This document shows positions 12,301 to 34,645 of a stretch of 64,000 nucleotides of DNA, piece by piece. The notes beneath the pieces were generated by a model that ran no database searches, was not told the DNA's origin, and saw only the letters and a program-made list of their open reading frames with translations. Each line of letters begins with the position of its first letter. Positions within the stretch are counted from its first letter, which is position 1. The stretch is taken from assembly GCF_051622035.1 (NCBI RefSeq), contig NC_135361.1:23181205-23245204 (forward strand), given 5' to 3'. The DNA is from Arctopsyche grandis (taxonomy: Eukaryota; Arthropoda; Insecta; Trichoptera; Hydropsychidae). The position numbers and the translations under genes were made by a program.

Positions 12301-14646
12301 ATTATTTAGTGAGATATTAGACGTTGTCTTTGCGGACGCATCAAAAACTACACGATATTTAGTGGTAAGGCTAGACTCCTTAACCACGACGTGATGAGGT
12401 AAATAACAATGAACCTCATGTGCCTCCGGAGGTTCACACTCTGACATATGTCCTAAATTTATGTACTCTTCTAAAACTTTATTGTATTCCATTTTTAAAT
12501 TATTATTGGCTAAAAAACGTCTTTCCAAAGTTTTGTGTCTTTTCTCCGCAATGTGTAATGAACTTCCTAATACTACCGGGGAATTTTTATATGGTAAAGC
12601 TACACAAAATCTACCGTTTTTATCTCGTGATGTGTGTGCTTGGAAATGTTCCTCACATCTTTTCTCCTCAAGAGATTGATGTTTTACCATAGGAACCTGG
12701 TCGATCATCCAAAAGTTTTGAATGTGACTGTCTAATTGACTTAAGCCTATGTGGCTCTTCCCTGGAGCATTATTTACTTCGGGATATGGACCAACTATTG
12801 TCCATCCGAATTCGGTATCCTTTAAGATAGGCATACCTTTTCCTAACTGGATGGTTCCTGCTTTCATAGCATGAACGCAAATCTCGGCGCCGAGCAAGAA
12901 ATCGATTGGCGTCGGTTTATTCCAAAGGGGATCTGATAACTTGATTCCCGCTGGTATTGAAATTAACTGTTGATCCAGTTTCACAGTTGGAATTTCGCCA
13001 GTAATTTCTGGTAATACCAAACACAACACTTTGGTTGAGTAATTAGTGGTTGAAGACCTTATGGTCACCTTGGTGATGTGACGAATGCTACTTTCTTGAT
13101 TAGCGATACCTACAATTTTTTGAGAGATTTTCTCTAACTTGAAGTTATTCTTCTTAGCGAAAGATGTGGTAACATAGTTGACTTGTGAGCCGGAATCTAA
13201 TAATGTGCGACCCTTAACGACCGTTCCATTGGACGTTATAATGTCTACTTGTACCGTCGGTAAAATTATCTCCCTTTGAGAGAAATGAGTAGAATGAGCA
13301 TTAATTGACTTCCTTCCCGTATTATTGGAACTAAATGTATCGTCCTGATGCAACAAAGTGTGATGGTTTTGTTTGCACCTTAAGCAATTATAGTTAGACT
13401 TGCAATTTGTTATCTTATGCGATGAATTTAAACATTTAAAACACATGTTATTAGATTTAACGAATTCATTTCTTTCCATACTGGATTTTGCTTTGAATTT
13501 ATCACATTTGCCTATGAAATGATTATTTCGACAGAATGCGCATGCGTTTACCTTACTTGATGGGTTTTTGTTCGCGACATGAGTTCTCATGATTCTTTGA
13601 CGACTATGAGGGAATTCCTTCACCGTAGTTACAGATGCAGTAGATTGTAATACATTACATCTATTCTGCAAGAATGTCTCTAAACTTTCATATGGTGGCA
13701 TTTCTCTGCTAACCAGCGATATTTCCCAGTCTCTTACTATATTAAAAGGTAATTTCCTTAGAACTAAACATGTTACCCATGGATCTAAAATTTCTCTCGC
13801 GTAACCCAACGATTCAATGTTTTTAATACACACTGTTACCTGATTCAATAGATTTCTCAATTCGATATGTGATTCTCTTGTGATTAATTTTAAGTCACAA
13901 AGTGAATTAATCCTAGTTTTGAGATTAAGTCTTGGTAAATTATATTGCTTGTCTAAAATACTCCAAGCTATTTCGTAATTGTCTGAGCTAATATCTAAAC
14001 CTGATACAGCTGCCAAAGCGGGACCGATTAAGGATTGATGCAAATATTGCAATTTCGTGACATTCGAATATTCCGTTTTGTTTCCTATTATATTCTTAAA
14101 AGCTTGTTGAAACGATTGCCATTCAGATGGATCTCCCTGAAATGTGGGAATGGTTAACGTCGGTAACTTATCTCTAGCAAATTTAATTGTTGCTTGCTCT
14201 ACCTTTAGTTTACTATCTTGAAAGGATTGGCAATCTAATGCTGCTTTAAGATTTTTAACTGTTATTGTAATTGCATCGTACTCTTCGTCTATTTTGGCCG
14301 CTTTCGGTATGTCTGTAAGGTTATCTAAATATTCGTAATGGAGTTTTCGGACATAATCGTATGCTTCTTTAATGGTTTGATACTGTCCTTCATCTAATTC
14401 GGAGGATTTATCTATTTTTCCTTTTAGTCTTTGTACCGCGCCTGAATACCTTAATTCTATTGACGTCATTATAACTTCTACTTTATTTTCCTTCGCTAAT
14501 ATTTCTATCGATTGAGTCTGACTTCGAGTCTGATGTATTCTAGAGCTTGACCTGTCTCTAATAGGTTCTACGTCCCTAGTTGGATTTCGACCTTTATGCG
14601 ACTTGGAAGTCGAAGCTTCTATTTCCTCGTTTTCAGCACTTGACAT
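9376..14646 (-). CDS. gag-pol: BEL/Pao Gag-Pol polyprotein
   Basis: A single uninterrupted 1756-residue frame encodes all proteins for reverse transcription and integration of the element. Domains in order: a Gag region of the DUF1759 type (about residues 150-330, around QWQSFQQAF); zinc knuckles at about 365-432, with a CCHC box C402-C405-H410-C415; an aspartic protease with LLDSGS (D484); reverse transcriptase with YVDD at 890-893; a BEL-type RNase H with FCDAS (D1064) and WTDST (D1138); an HHCC integrase zinc finger ending C1398-C1401; a DDE core with candidate residues D1433, D1499 and E1553; and a C-terminal DUF5641-type tail with WVLGRV. Gag and Pol share one frame, as is usual in BEL/Pao. 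All catalytic residues I looked for are present. The start is the first ATG of the open frame, after a leader of about 1.4 kb. Confidence 0.95.
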   Translation of the reverse strand: MSSAENEEIEASTSKSHKGRNPTRDVEPIRDRSSSRIHQTRSQTQSIEILAKENKVEVIMTSIELRYSGAVQRLKGKIDKSSELDEGQYQTIKEAYDYVRKLHYEYLDNLTDIPKAAKIDEEYDAITITVKNLKAALDCQSFQDSKLKVEQATIKFARDKLPTLTIPTFQGDPSEWQSFQQAFKNIIGNKTEYSNVTKLQYLHQSLIGPALAAVSGLDISSDNYEIAWSILDKQYNLPRLNLKTRINSLCDLKLITRESHIELRNLLNQVTVCIKNIESLGYAREILDPWVTCLVLRKLPFNIVRDWEISLVSREMPPYESLETFLQNRCNVLQSTASVTTVKEFPHSRQRIMRTHVANKNPSSKVNACAFCRNNHFIGKCDKFKAKSSMERNEFVKSNNMCFKCLNSSHKITNCKSNYNCLRCKQNHHTLLHQDDTFSSNNTGRKSINAHSTHFSQREIILPTVQVDIITSNGTVVKGRTLLDSGSQVNYVTTSFAKKNNFKLEKISQKIVGIANQESSIRHITKVTIRSSTTNYSTKVLCLVLPEITGEIPTVKLDQQLISIPAGIKLSDPLWNKPTPIDFLLGAEICVHAMKAGTIQLGKGMPILKDTEFGWTIVGPYPEVNNAPGKSHIGLSQLDSHIQNFWMIDQVPMVKHQSLEEKRCEEHFQAHTSRDKNGRFCVALPYKNSPVVLGSSLHIAEKRHKTLERRFLANNNLKMEYNKVLEEYINLGHMSECEPPEAHEVHCYLPHHVVVKESSLTTKYRVVFDASAKTTSNISLNNILMVGPNVQSDLLSLLLNFRLHKYVITADIKQMYRQIQIAEKNKNVQRIIWRTDPQSKFKHYKLNTVTFGTASAPFLAFLATRCLNQLAEENRNKYPIASKVIERDFYVDDLLTGTNTIEAGKLLKVQLETILLSAGMPLSKWTSNNSDIITDVKADDCSDFNFSNESHKTLGLFWKPREDVFVFKVQTEVETENITKRNFLSVISQIFDPLGLLSPLLINYKILMQSVWQQTIGWDEFIPQTIFKKWKDCQLSNTVMKLYKIPRLIILNNAINIQAHGFCDASEKAYGACIYVKCTDQLGNSKCHLVCSRSRVAPLSFVTIPRLELCSAMLLSKLMKSTIDQLTIHINEKYYWTDSTVALHWIRGESCKWTTFVANRVAEIQSISQPIEWYHVSSTDNPADLISRGTQPSELNHNSLWWDGPSWLKLDESRWPRRPPEITIDLPERRVVTNATLVRENNWIDKYSHLPRLLRVLSYVRRPLRNKQLNVKENNEPSALELKDALNNLIRLSQMESFPLEYRLLSKGHPIPSSSKLAKLSPLFHENLICVGSRLPLGTTLSTSPIILSNKHKLTHMIVRDAHLKYIHLGTQALLSLLRQTYWPLAGHNTVKGVVRSCVICFRNKPLSHNRLMGLLPLERTTANFPFSHVGIDFAGPFPVKSGCNKNSKIIKGYVCVFVCFSSKAVHLELVGDLTSSNFLNCLRRFVARRGRPNTIYSDNATNFVGASRELVNLVKLIYERPHEEKLLRYVASEGIRWKFNPPRAPHMGGLWEAAVKSMKIHLNKVLKATTLNFESFCTVLTQIEACMNSRPLSPLSSDPLDLLPLTPGHFLIGRSLLALPMEVKYNTNVHANLLQIQLTTAAFWKRWSAEYLHSLQLRHKWKKDSSNNLSVGQMVLLKEEHMLPTRWVLGRVTKLYPGPDGRVRVVDVFTASGEFRRSSHLVAPLPILPQGPLDRKEDQQEGGETAASIPSTSVA

Positions 14647-14849
14647 TTGTTTCAGAAAGTTGCACTATTTCGTCTCATAAATACAGTTGTTCTCTACTAT
14701 AGCTGTCAATTGAACTATTCGTAGAGATAAGGTAATAATATTCAATGATTAACCGTGAATCTTAATATTCTACTTTAACTATTATCACCAGAATCTATCC
14801 AACATATTTTGGAAGAAATTACAACCCTAAATTGGTGGGTGCTTGATTT

Positions 14850-15490
14850 AAACCACTTTGGGGCTACAAGTCTTGTGATTTATTTTAAATCACCACTGTT
14901 TCATCACACATTATGAAACAAAGAGATCTACCGATGTATGAATATGCCGGTATGTACTTGATTTAATCCACTTTGGGGCTACAAGTGTAATTCCACATTT
15001 ATCGTGGAAGGGGGGGGGGGGGAGGGTGTTTCTACACACATTAAGAAACAAAGATCTACCGATATGAATATACCGGTATGTACTTGGTTTAAGCCACTTT
15101 GGGGCTACAAGTATAATTCCACATTTATCGTGGAAGGGGGGGGGGGGAGGGTGTTTCTACACACATTAAGAAACAAAGATCTACCGCTATGAATATACCG
15201 GTATGTACTTGGTTTAAGCCACTTTGGGGCTACAAGTATAATTCCACATTTATCGTGGAAGGGGGGGGGGGAGGGTGTTTCTACACACATTAAGAAACAA
15301 AGATCTACCGCTATGAATATACCGGTATGTACTTGGTTTAAGCCACTTTGGGGCTACAAGTATAATTCCACATTTATCGTGGAAGGGGGGGGGGGGAGGG
15401 TGTTTCTACACACATTAAGAAACAAAGATCTACCGATATGAATATACCGGTATGTACTTGATTTAATCCACTTTGGGGCTACAAGTATAA
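14850..15490. repeat. 125-bp tandem repeats with poly-G runs
   Basis: Five copies with a period of 124-126 bp, measured on the CCGG motif at about 14946, 15072, 15197, 15321 and 15446. Each contains CCACTTTGGGGCTACAAG. Copies 2-5 also have a run of roughly 10-13 G followed by AGGGTG. Changes in G-run length account for the small period differences. On the element's sense strand the runs are poly-C. Confidence 0.92.
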
Positions 15491-15997
15491 TTCTCCACGT
15501 GCTTTGCTAATTTTACACTACATCTGATTTTACACTTTTAATACGAAATTCGATGTGACCGATGAAACATTCCTTCGTAGCGCGATATTATTTTATACAA
15601 TCGCGTTAATTAATTGTTATACTTTAAAACATATTTTAAAACTGACCTACCCACATGATTGCCTTTTGAACAGATTGCCTGAGATTGAATACATTCACTT
15701 ACTTGAATATCCTTTACGATGTTTATGTGATCGTTCCGATAATTTTGGATTACCTCTGTGTCCCATGCGTCTTTGTAGGTTATGTTTTTATTTATATATT
15801 TTCTGCGTCAATCACGCGGTCATGTACCTCTGTACATCAATCAATATATTGCTGAAATAGAAGCAAACATGTTATTAGTATTGGAAAGGTATGGATAGTA
15901 ACAAAGGAACGATACCGATTTCTTAATTGACATCCATTTTTTCTCGACCACGTTTTTTCCTATTGGTTTGTCCGTTTGGTGTTGTGGCCTAGGTTAC

Positions 15998-16020
15998 TGG
16001 TGTCCGGTTCGAAGTGACCA
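15998..16020 (-). promoter_or_regulatory. Candidate primer binding site
   Basis: Three bases inside the 5' LTR, the minus strand reads TGGTCACTTCGAACCGGACA. It begins with TGG, as expected for pairing with a tRNA CCA end. It resembles the 3' end of tRNA-Tyr with one extra base, judged from memory. The small offset from the LTR is acceptable for BEL/Pao. The primer identity is uncertain. Confidence 0.45.
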
Positions 16021-16023
16021 TCA

Positions 16024-22199
<6,176 letters not shown>

Positions 22200-22310
22200 A
22201 ATATAAACGATACAGATGGCTGAAAGGTATGATTTGAGTAGCTAATATGGTGAACCGAGTAAAGAGATTGAAATCGCAATACGTATGTAGATCATGTCGT
22301 TAGAAGAAGG
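22200..22310 (+). mobile_element. Degenerate RTE-like LINE fragment
   Basis: The segment GTAAAGAGATTGAAATCGCA and its flanks align with the 3' coding part of LINE copy 1 near 18580-18660 (AGAGATTGAAATGGCA) with many differences. It is an old relic. Confidence 0.55.
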
Positions 22311-23572
22311 GACTTATGATAAAAATATATAATTGGGCTCAGATGTTATTTTGTTATATTTATTTTTTATTTTTATGAATTTCTGCATATGAGGCTTGTT
22401 GATTTTTTCAATAAATAAGAGAACACTCAAAAGCGTGGCAGGGGACGTGCTTATGTTTTATAGCTGTGGTGGCAGTATCTTCATGTAATCGTTAATTCGT
22501 ACGATCTTATTATTATTTCGATAAGTTTCTTCTAAATTTCTTCAAATATGAGATCTTTTACTATCAAAAATCGATAACTGTCAAACCAAAATGTAATACA
22601 AGGATAAAATATCACCGAAAACACTCAAAGGAGTGACTTTTATCAAGGATCGCGGCAGTGTAGATTATACAAACATACATAATATATGTGGAAAACTATC
22701 AAAAAAAAAAACACGTCTCACGCACCACTCTGTAAGTCTGCACCTTTAAATGGACAATAGTGCTCAAGCAGTACCTAAAAGATTATTAAAGTGTACAAAA
22801 AAGATGAAGTAAGGTGAATTTGTGGCGTACAAAAAACTTATCTCAAAGATTCTGAATGACTCGAACCTCTGTATCTATTTTTAAAAATCTCGACCCTGAC
22901 TATGTAGACCCTCCGCTTGTCAGTGACAATTGTGCACGGTCGATTAACCCTTCACCACAGGCTCGTAGGCCAAAAATTAATCCGCCTTCGGATTTGCATA
23001 AATTGGGTCAGCGGAATGTGGATAGCGGGCTCGTTTAATAAGTGTACCCCACCACAAGACAAATATTGAATGTGCGGCTCTACGGTATGTAGAAAGGCAC
23101 ATATGTATATATGTTTATACATACATATATAGTATACACCCCATAGCAAACCCCACACCCCGCATAAATTACACGTCGTCGCGACGGATATTTATTTTTG
23201 TAGTTTGCCGCTTGCCCGAGTTTCCCATTAAGCAGACGCCATGTCTGTGCTGCGTCTCTGACGTCTCTCTTCCTTCTCTCTTCGGTCGGTAAGGGTGTCT
23301 GTTACTTCATAGTCGCAGTCTGTAGGTCTGTCTGTCCGTGAGCGTGATAGTAATGTAGCCCTTTCTGGCTTAATGTAACCGTGAAAATGGTTTTGACAAG
23401 TGTCATTGCACCTAAATTGCTCTCGCTCCAAAGATGTAGCCGAAATCTTGTTCAAATCACGCATGTGACAGAAGTTGATTTCTGTCAGTTTGTCAAATTG
23501 ATTGTTCGGCAAAATTTGTTGTGTCATAAGTACGGTGACCATTTTTGTTTGGAGAAAAAAAAGGACATATAA
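22311..23572. other. Non-coding stretch, nothing recognised
   Basis: Mostly AT-rich, with CpG-containing patches at 22850-23050 and 23160-23480. I see no gene, RNA or repeat structure that I can name. Confidence 0.5.
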
Positions 23573-23777
23573 TCTAATATATATGTAATTTTGAAAGAGA
23601 CTTTGTATGCATGTGTTTCGATCGTAGATCCGTGACGTCATCGAACAAATAAATATTCAAATAAATTTAAATGAAATAAAACTATTCAAATAAAATTAAT
23701 CACATGTTTACTATTAGATTAGCCATGTTGAAGCGGTTTATATTACAAATAGCGAGCGAAGCCGGGAAAAACCACTA
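23573..23777 (+). mobile_element. Short non-autonomous Helitron
   Basis: It begins TCTAATATATATG...GAAAGAGACTTTG and ends GCGAAGCCGGGAAAAACCACTAG. These are the TC start and CTAG end typical of Helitrons, with A before the start and T after the end as in A|T insertion. It is 205 bp with no coding capacity. A second copy is at about 41596-41977. Confidence 0.8.
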
Positions 23778-23820
23778 GTTTTTTATAAGTCAAAAAGTTT
23801 ATTATAAAATTACAAAATTA

Positions 23821-23895
23821 TATACAAACAAAATTAGCATACAAAATTTAAAATTTTATACAAACAAAATTAGCATACAAAATTTAAAATTTTAA
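23821..23895. repeat. 36-bp tandem duplication
   Basis: Two copies of a 36-bp unit starting ATACAAACAAAATTAGCATA, at 23822 and 23858. Confidence 0.85.
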
Positions 23896-25033
<1,138 letters not shown>

Positions 25034-25053
25034 TATATATATATACACATATA

Positions 25054-26080
25054 AAATTAATCGGATATTATTCTTTTATTTTTATTAAGTAATTTAGAAA
25101 GTTCCTTGGTAATAAAATCGTCTTTATTGTTTACACGATTTTCAGAACTTGTTTCCGATTTTTTGTTTAGGATGTCCGACGAATTAGACAAATTTACTAA
25201 TCGTTAAAATTAATCTATCAACGTTTTTCAATTGTATGTAAAGTAAATCCTTAGCTAATTAGCCGTAATAGTTTTGTTCACTAAGTTATAACATTTTTAT
25301 AACTTAGTGAAATAAAACAGAATATTCATCACGTACATATTATAATATGACATATGTACATGTTTTGAAAGAAAGATTTTTATTTTGATTTACGCTATTT
25401 TGTGTTAACGCGTCGCTACTGGAAATATTAATTATTTCAAATCGGGACAATTATCAACAACAAAAAAAAATTATCGGGCAGACTCGGAGTAAAAAATATA
25501 TACATATACGAACATGAATATATTCGAACACATTTGAAATTATTCAATTGTTTGTTTATTTTTCTCTAACAACGCAGGTGGTGATGCGAAAACATTTTAA
25601 ATTATTGCGTTGCAATGCCACTCATTCTCGTTTTTCCCATTTCTGTTCCCGTGTTTGGGCGATTTTTTTAACAGAAACCATCATGGGTATACACACAATA
25701 GCTCCTGTAAGTTTCATCGCAATCGGTTGAATGATATAGGAACGCATATGTGACAGGCAGACAAATAGACAAACATAGATTTTTATATATAGGTATATAG
25801 AAGTATGTATATATTATAACATGTAAATACAAAACAATATGTAAGTATATATAATATATTCGAATATTCGATCATTCGAATAATTGATTTTACGAATTTC
25901 GGACCCCTACTCCTATCACAAGAGCTAACAGACTTATCAATTAAATCGTTGCTGCTGAGCCTGAATGTAATATTTTCCACCTCAGTGAGCGTAGGTTATC
26001 GACGATTATTTTAACCTATTTGTTTGGTAGCCTGTGCTCATCATTATTTTTATAATTTAATGTGATGTATGAGTGGAATT
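25054..26080. other. Non-coding stretch with a repeat-like motif
   Basis: No gene seen. At about 25705-25800, TTTCATCGCAATCGGTTGAA followed by GACAGGCAGACAAATAGACA and TTTTTATATATAGG resembles a motif often found at the ends of insect transposons. I cannot assign it to a family. Confidence 0.4.
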
Positions 26081-26089
26081 TTGATCTGG

Positions 26090-26345
26090 TCTCTTCCACT
26101 CTCGCAGGGATGTTTTGTATTTGCGGCTGGTTCATATAAATTGGTGTTGGATGTAGATGCAAGGCATTCCCTATTTGTATTTTATTATTTGATATTTTTA
26201 TTTTATCTGCTATTATTGTAATGCTATTGTTTTTTTTATGATTATGTATAAATGTATTTTGGTCTGTGTATATACATACATATGTATATATTTTTATTTT
26301 TTCATCTCTTTGTATTCTTTCACGTATTAGATCCAAATTTAAATA
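26090..26345 (+). mobile_element. LINE/SINE 3' end with (AAAT)n tail
   Basis: CAGGGATGTTTTGTATTTG, GATGCAAGGCATTCC and a T-rich stretch end in AAATAAATAAATAAA. The reverse complement of 40546-40900 shows the same motifs in the same order with the same tail, so the two are copies of one non-LTR family. Confidence 0.7.
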
Positions 26346-28083
26346 AATAAATAAACTTTATCACTGAGTAAGGAACGTATTTTCGATTAATTTTCACTGG
26401 AGCTAATTGTATATCACGGTGTACACCATATCATTTCGTTGTGTTTTGTTGTGTTGTTAAATAGCGTTAGAGAATTATGTTATTTGACAATTCGAACACG
26501 ATTTCACAGCTCGGTTATGCTGCTCCAGGTATGCCATGTTTATTTTCGTTGTTTTGTATTGCTACATATACTGTATTTTCCACAAAAAATCTGAAAAATA
26601 AAAAAAAACATATTTTTAATGCTCCTTTAATGTATCTTCTAAAAAAAATTTTGAATTTGATATAAAAAATTTTTTTCTTCAAAAAAATATTCGAGAATTG
26701 TTTATGTTTACAATGTTTTTATATACATATATTATACCTTGAGTATTCTATATATAAAATCGTTAGTTTAAAAATGTTCCGTCACAAAAGTTGCTTATAC
26801 AATTTATCTGAAATAAATATGGTTTATTTTCCTGTTTGGTTAGAGTTCATATATAATAAATAAATATCATGGTATTGTTGAGCCAAAAACACATTTCTAA
26901 CATTATCGCCATTTTAGAGGTCAATACGAAAGCTTTTCGCGGTATACATTCGTTCCGGCCTATATCTATCTATTTTTTTCGGTATCGGTAATTTTCGCAT
27001 GCCAGAGGGGAAATAAAGATAACAAAACGTCGACCGTTACTTTTTATATTCGTTTCTGAATCGGTCTGCGAAATTTCGTTATATCGAGTATGACAAGAGG
27101 GCAAAAAAAACGCGACAACGTTCTACGAGAATGGTAGCTGATTTTATTTTCAATTTTTCTTCGCTTTTTTTTTGCACGCTGTTTCTATTCCTCCCTCCTT
27201 CGTTTCGCGATAATGGCAGACGACATTTAATTATGTACTTATAAAGTAGGATAAAAGGGATTAAAATGTTGATTACAAAGTTGAAGAACGGGCACGAGTC
27301 TCGTACAAGTGCTTAAGTAGATTAGGAAAGCGGGAAAAGTCACCTGATAAATCTGCAATTCAAGAAAGGTTTCTCCCACCCCCCCGCATTTAATTGTATT
27401 CTGAAGAGAACGAATAAAAGAAAAACATATCTTACAGTTGCTTAAATTTCTTATACACCAATGCAATACGAGTTTAAAAGTTTCCTTTTACTCGATACAT
27501 CTATTTATGTAGGATTGAAAGTATATAAGGTACATATTTAGTGTTGGACATTATTTCTTCGCCATTCAAGAAACTTACGTATGTAACATTGTAACACAGA
27601 AAAGATTTATAAGTGCAAAAGTCCACCCAGCACTAACTTTGTACGGAAAGAGGAAGGATATATTTTACAACCCACCGGAAAATTGTCCTGTTACAATAGT
27701 GTAGGGCGTGTAATGTGGGAAGACACGAAAATGCTATTACGCGAATAATCGGATCAAGCACTATAAGATTGACAATGATATTCTATAAATACACTGCGTA
27801 TATATCGTATCCAAAATATATAATTCTAAAATACCATTTATATATTATTTTAATTATTCATAACTATTTTCATTTAAGTTAAATGGGCATTAAATGCTTT
27901 CGAGCAACCTGGTAAGTTTATCGAAATTTGGAAAGTTGGTTAACTGTTAATTAATGAAAGTTTTATTACGACTATAAGCATGTATACTTAATGATCTTAC
28001 AAACGTAAACTTAAAAGTGTTAGCTTAAAATTGTTCGATTCTGCCCAAACAGAATTTCACATGCTTAAAATATACGAATAAAG
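26346..28083. other. Non-coding stretch, nothing recognised
   Basis: AT-rich, no coding potential or structured repeat that I can support. Confidence 0.5.
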
Positions 28084-28126
28084 GTCCGTTTATATTATCC
28101 AGCACTGCAAATCAACAGCTCGACAC
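28084..28126 (-). repeat. Short dispersed repeat
   Basis: The reverse complement (GTGTCGAGCTGTTGATTTG, then CAGTGCTGGATAATATAAAC) matches 42943-42983 at all but about three positions. CAGTGCTGG resembles hAT-type terminal repeats, but homology continues on both sides of it, so it is not the element end here. Confidence 0.6.
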
Positions 28127-30009
28127 AAAACCACAAGTCAATTTCCGTTTTCGGTACGTTCATACTTGATTTGGACAAGTGCAAGGTAAAATCGGCTTAC
28201 ATATACATTACAAAGCTTGACAATACGGCCCATATTGTCTCAATGACGTTTTAGAAAATATTAATATGCCCATGCTAGTACGGATGCACTCGCTATTATG
28301 ACGTCACGCTATGCATGAATATTTCTAGAATGGTGAAATAAAATCAGTTTTGCTTTATATTTTTCGGTGACAAGTACTGCTGTGTAATATTAATATATCG
28401 TGTCGGTTATTGCTGTTCCAGATACCCCATGTCACGTTCATAATGAATAAACTAAATGATATTTTTCGTATTGCTCTTATCGTGCAGCTTCCGACTACAG
28501 CTGTACTGCTTTAAATGAACCTTAATAAGTGATACTGAACTTATGTTTTATTATATTTTCTTTGGGGACAAGATTTGTCACAAAAGTGTTAAAAATTGGA
28601 AAAAGTGTAACAAAAAGAAAAAGATTATCAACAATTAGGATCGATAATATTGTAGGGACTAACAGAAAAATTTATCTTAGATATATGTATTATAGATACC
28701 CACCCTACTAGTATGGGAATTTTTATGTTAGTATCAGAGGGTCCAAGCATTGACTAACCATCATGTAAACATCAGCTATAATAAACAGGTATAAAATTAA
28801 AAATATATAATAATATATATAAAAATTGTACCCAATGTATGTATGTGGGTATGTGGGTTTGTGGGTATCATTAGTTTGATATGATTTAAAGATTTGTATT
28901 ATAATTTACATGGACTAAAAAATTTTTAACTTGCAATTCAATGATGATAATTTAAAACCATGATAACGATTTTTGAGGTAAAAATGAAATTTTTAAGGAA
29001 AAAAAAATCTATAAACGATCAAAAACCATCCATGACAATAGGAACTATAAAATTCGCTCTATTCAAACGACCGCATATAAAGCGATAGAGATAAAGTCGT
29101 CCCAACCGAAAACTGTACCCGGATTTACACACAGATCATCAGCGAATTCCGGTCACTCGAAGGGGACGAAAGCCTTCGCTTTTGGTCATCGGGAAAAAGA
29201 AAATCGTGGCTCAGTATACGTTTCGCGAGCACGTTCAGCATTAAAAGCTGCGGTGGTACTTGGTGTATGCGCAACATCCGGATCTGGGGGATTCAATCGA
29301 GCAATTCCGAGTCGAGGCACACCCGGCATCGAGGTGAGGTTTTTACGCTCTACGCTCTTATTTCTGCAATCAAAGATCCTAAATTTCACGCTACATCGGA
29401 GAGTGTAGCCTGTTTTGCCGCAATCTCATTTCCACCCCCGCACCTATTCGGAAAATTTGATCCGAGGAAAACTCGAGCGCCGGTCGGTCAGGACGCGCAC
29501 GCGCGTTATATATATTTTTAATGGAACTTCTCTCCATACTCCCCCCCGTTCCCCCGATGTCTGTTGAAAATCGCGAATTTTCGTGGTATAAATTTTCGGC
29601 GTATTTTATTTATTCAATAACCGCAACGTCAGAAATTGAATAATAATGAAGGCGGTGGTATGTATGAAATACGAAAATCGCTTCGACACGCTTTCTTATT
29701 GAATAACCGAAGCGCCTTGAACTTGCAACCCCCGCGGGTATAAATCTTATTAATCTGTTTAGGGCGCGCGCGAGAGCCTTATTTTGTCTCAAACAAATAA
29801 TAATAATAATAAAAATAAATGAAGTTATTTATTGCGCTATAAATAATTTGTCGTTTAAAAAAATGTGTCGTATATAATGGAGTGTAGTGCTTTTTATCGT
29901 CGCGTGCGATTATTGTTCCAAGTATTATACAAAGAAATTCAAGGTGTGGCAAAATTCTAATTTTGATATAGTATGTATATGAACGAAATTTATTTATTTT
30001 ATACATATT
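28127..30009. other. Non-coding stretch with a CpG-richer patch
   Basis: 29040-29520 is more GC- and CpG-rich than its surroundings, with short open frames on both strands. None matches a family I know. It could be regulatory DNA or an unrecognised first exon. Confidence 0.4.
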
Positions 30010-30400
30010 TTATTTTATTTTTTATTTTTACATAGATATAGATCAAGAAAGTCTAACAGGCAAACTCCAATGCGCCTTCCTATATAATTAATTACAAACA
30101 TTGCAGAATTTTTTATAACATAAATCACTGTATTTCGAGAAGTTGATCAACACGAAATTAACAATTACATAATTATACGAAATCCATAGAGACGTCTATA
30201 GATTTCGACTTGTACATAAATCAAATTCAGATATTTGTGACATAGCGGGTAGGATGATTTTTTGCCCGTTTGATGGAGGAACCGTTTCAATAATGAAATC
30301 AGATAAATTGGAAAATTTTGATAGGAAACGATCGACTTGGAGTTACAAATATCGAAGTCTGATCAGCAGGATTAAAGATAAGCACGGTAACCTCTCGGTG
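30010..30400 (-). mobile_element. SINE-like element, 3' part
   Basis: On the minus strand it ends with ...GGCGCATTGGAGTTTGCCTG... and an A-rich tail. Its internal part (AGGAACCGTTTCAATAATGA and GGAAACGATCGAC on the plus strand) matches 57690-57770. The head is not clear. Confidence 0.65.
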
Positions 30401-30744
30401 CTAAACATAAACGCAACCACCATACTGGCGTTATAGGTCATTCATATTCAAATACAATTCTACTAGCAAATTCTATCTCTACAAGCACAAATACACTTTC
30501 AACAATGTACACCAGTTGTAATATATGTAACAGTTGAGTTTTGACAGCTCTGACGTTATTACGAATGCTTTAGAATTAAATAATGCGTTAATATTTGTTA
30601 GGCATTACGAATAAAGGTGATCGTATTATGTATCGCATTACGATAGCTCTAAGAATGTGTTCAGAATAAAAAAAATGTGACTTTCCAACTTAATTAACTA
30701 ATCGAGTGACGTTTTCACGAAAACCTAACCTCTCCATTTAGCCC

Positions 30745-30915
30745 GGTACCAACTAACAATTAAACTGTATTTTCAGTTGTAATATATTTTAACCAGTTGG
30801 AATTTAATCAATTAACGTGGGTTAGACGGAATATATTCCAACTCGTCCAAATACATATATGTATTATACTACAACTGAAAATACACTTCAACTATGTATA
30901 ACGGAGGTTGGTTCT
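30745..30915. repeat. Fold-back (long inverted repeat), MITE-like
   Basis: The left arm has ACCAACTAAC, TGTATTTTCAGTTGTAATA and CAGTTGGAAT. The right arm has their reverse complements in reverse order: ATTCCAACTCG, TACTACAACTGAAAATACA and GGTTGGTT. Pairing is imperfect over about 65 bases per arm. Confidence 0.7.

Positions 30916-34645
<3,730 letters not shown>

Larger units (their letters stand above)
14647..16023 (-). other. 5' leader of the BEL/Pao element
   Basis: About 1.4 kb separates the 5' LTR from the Gag-Pol start. It contains the 125-bp tandem repeats (14850-15490). The open frame of about 100 codons on the opposite strand (15555-15860) resembles nothing I know and is probably chance. 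Confidence 0.75.

Noticed and set aside
10577..12692. Plus-strand frames within the Gag-Pol gene
   Set aside because: Shadows of the confirmed minus-strand coding sequence.
15555..15860. A 101-codon frame on the plus strand
   Set aside because: Antisense within the BEL leader, no recognisable motif, AT-rich composition typical of chance frames.
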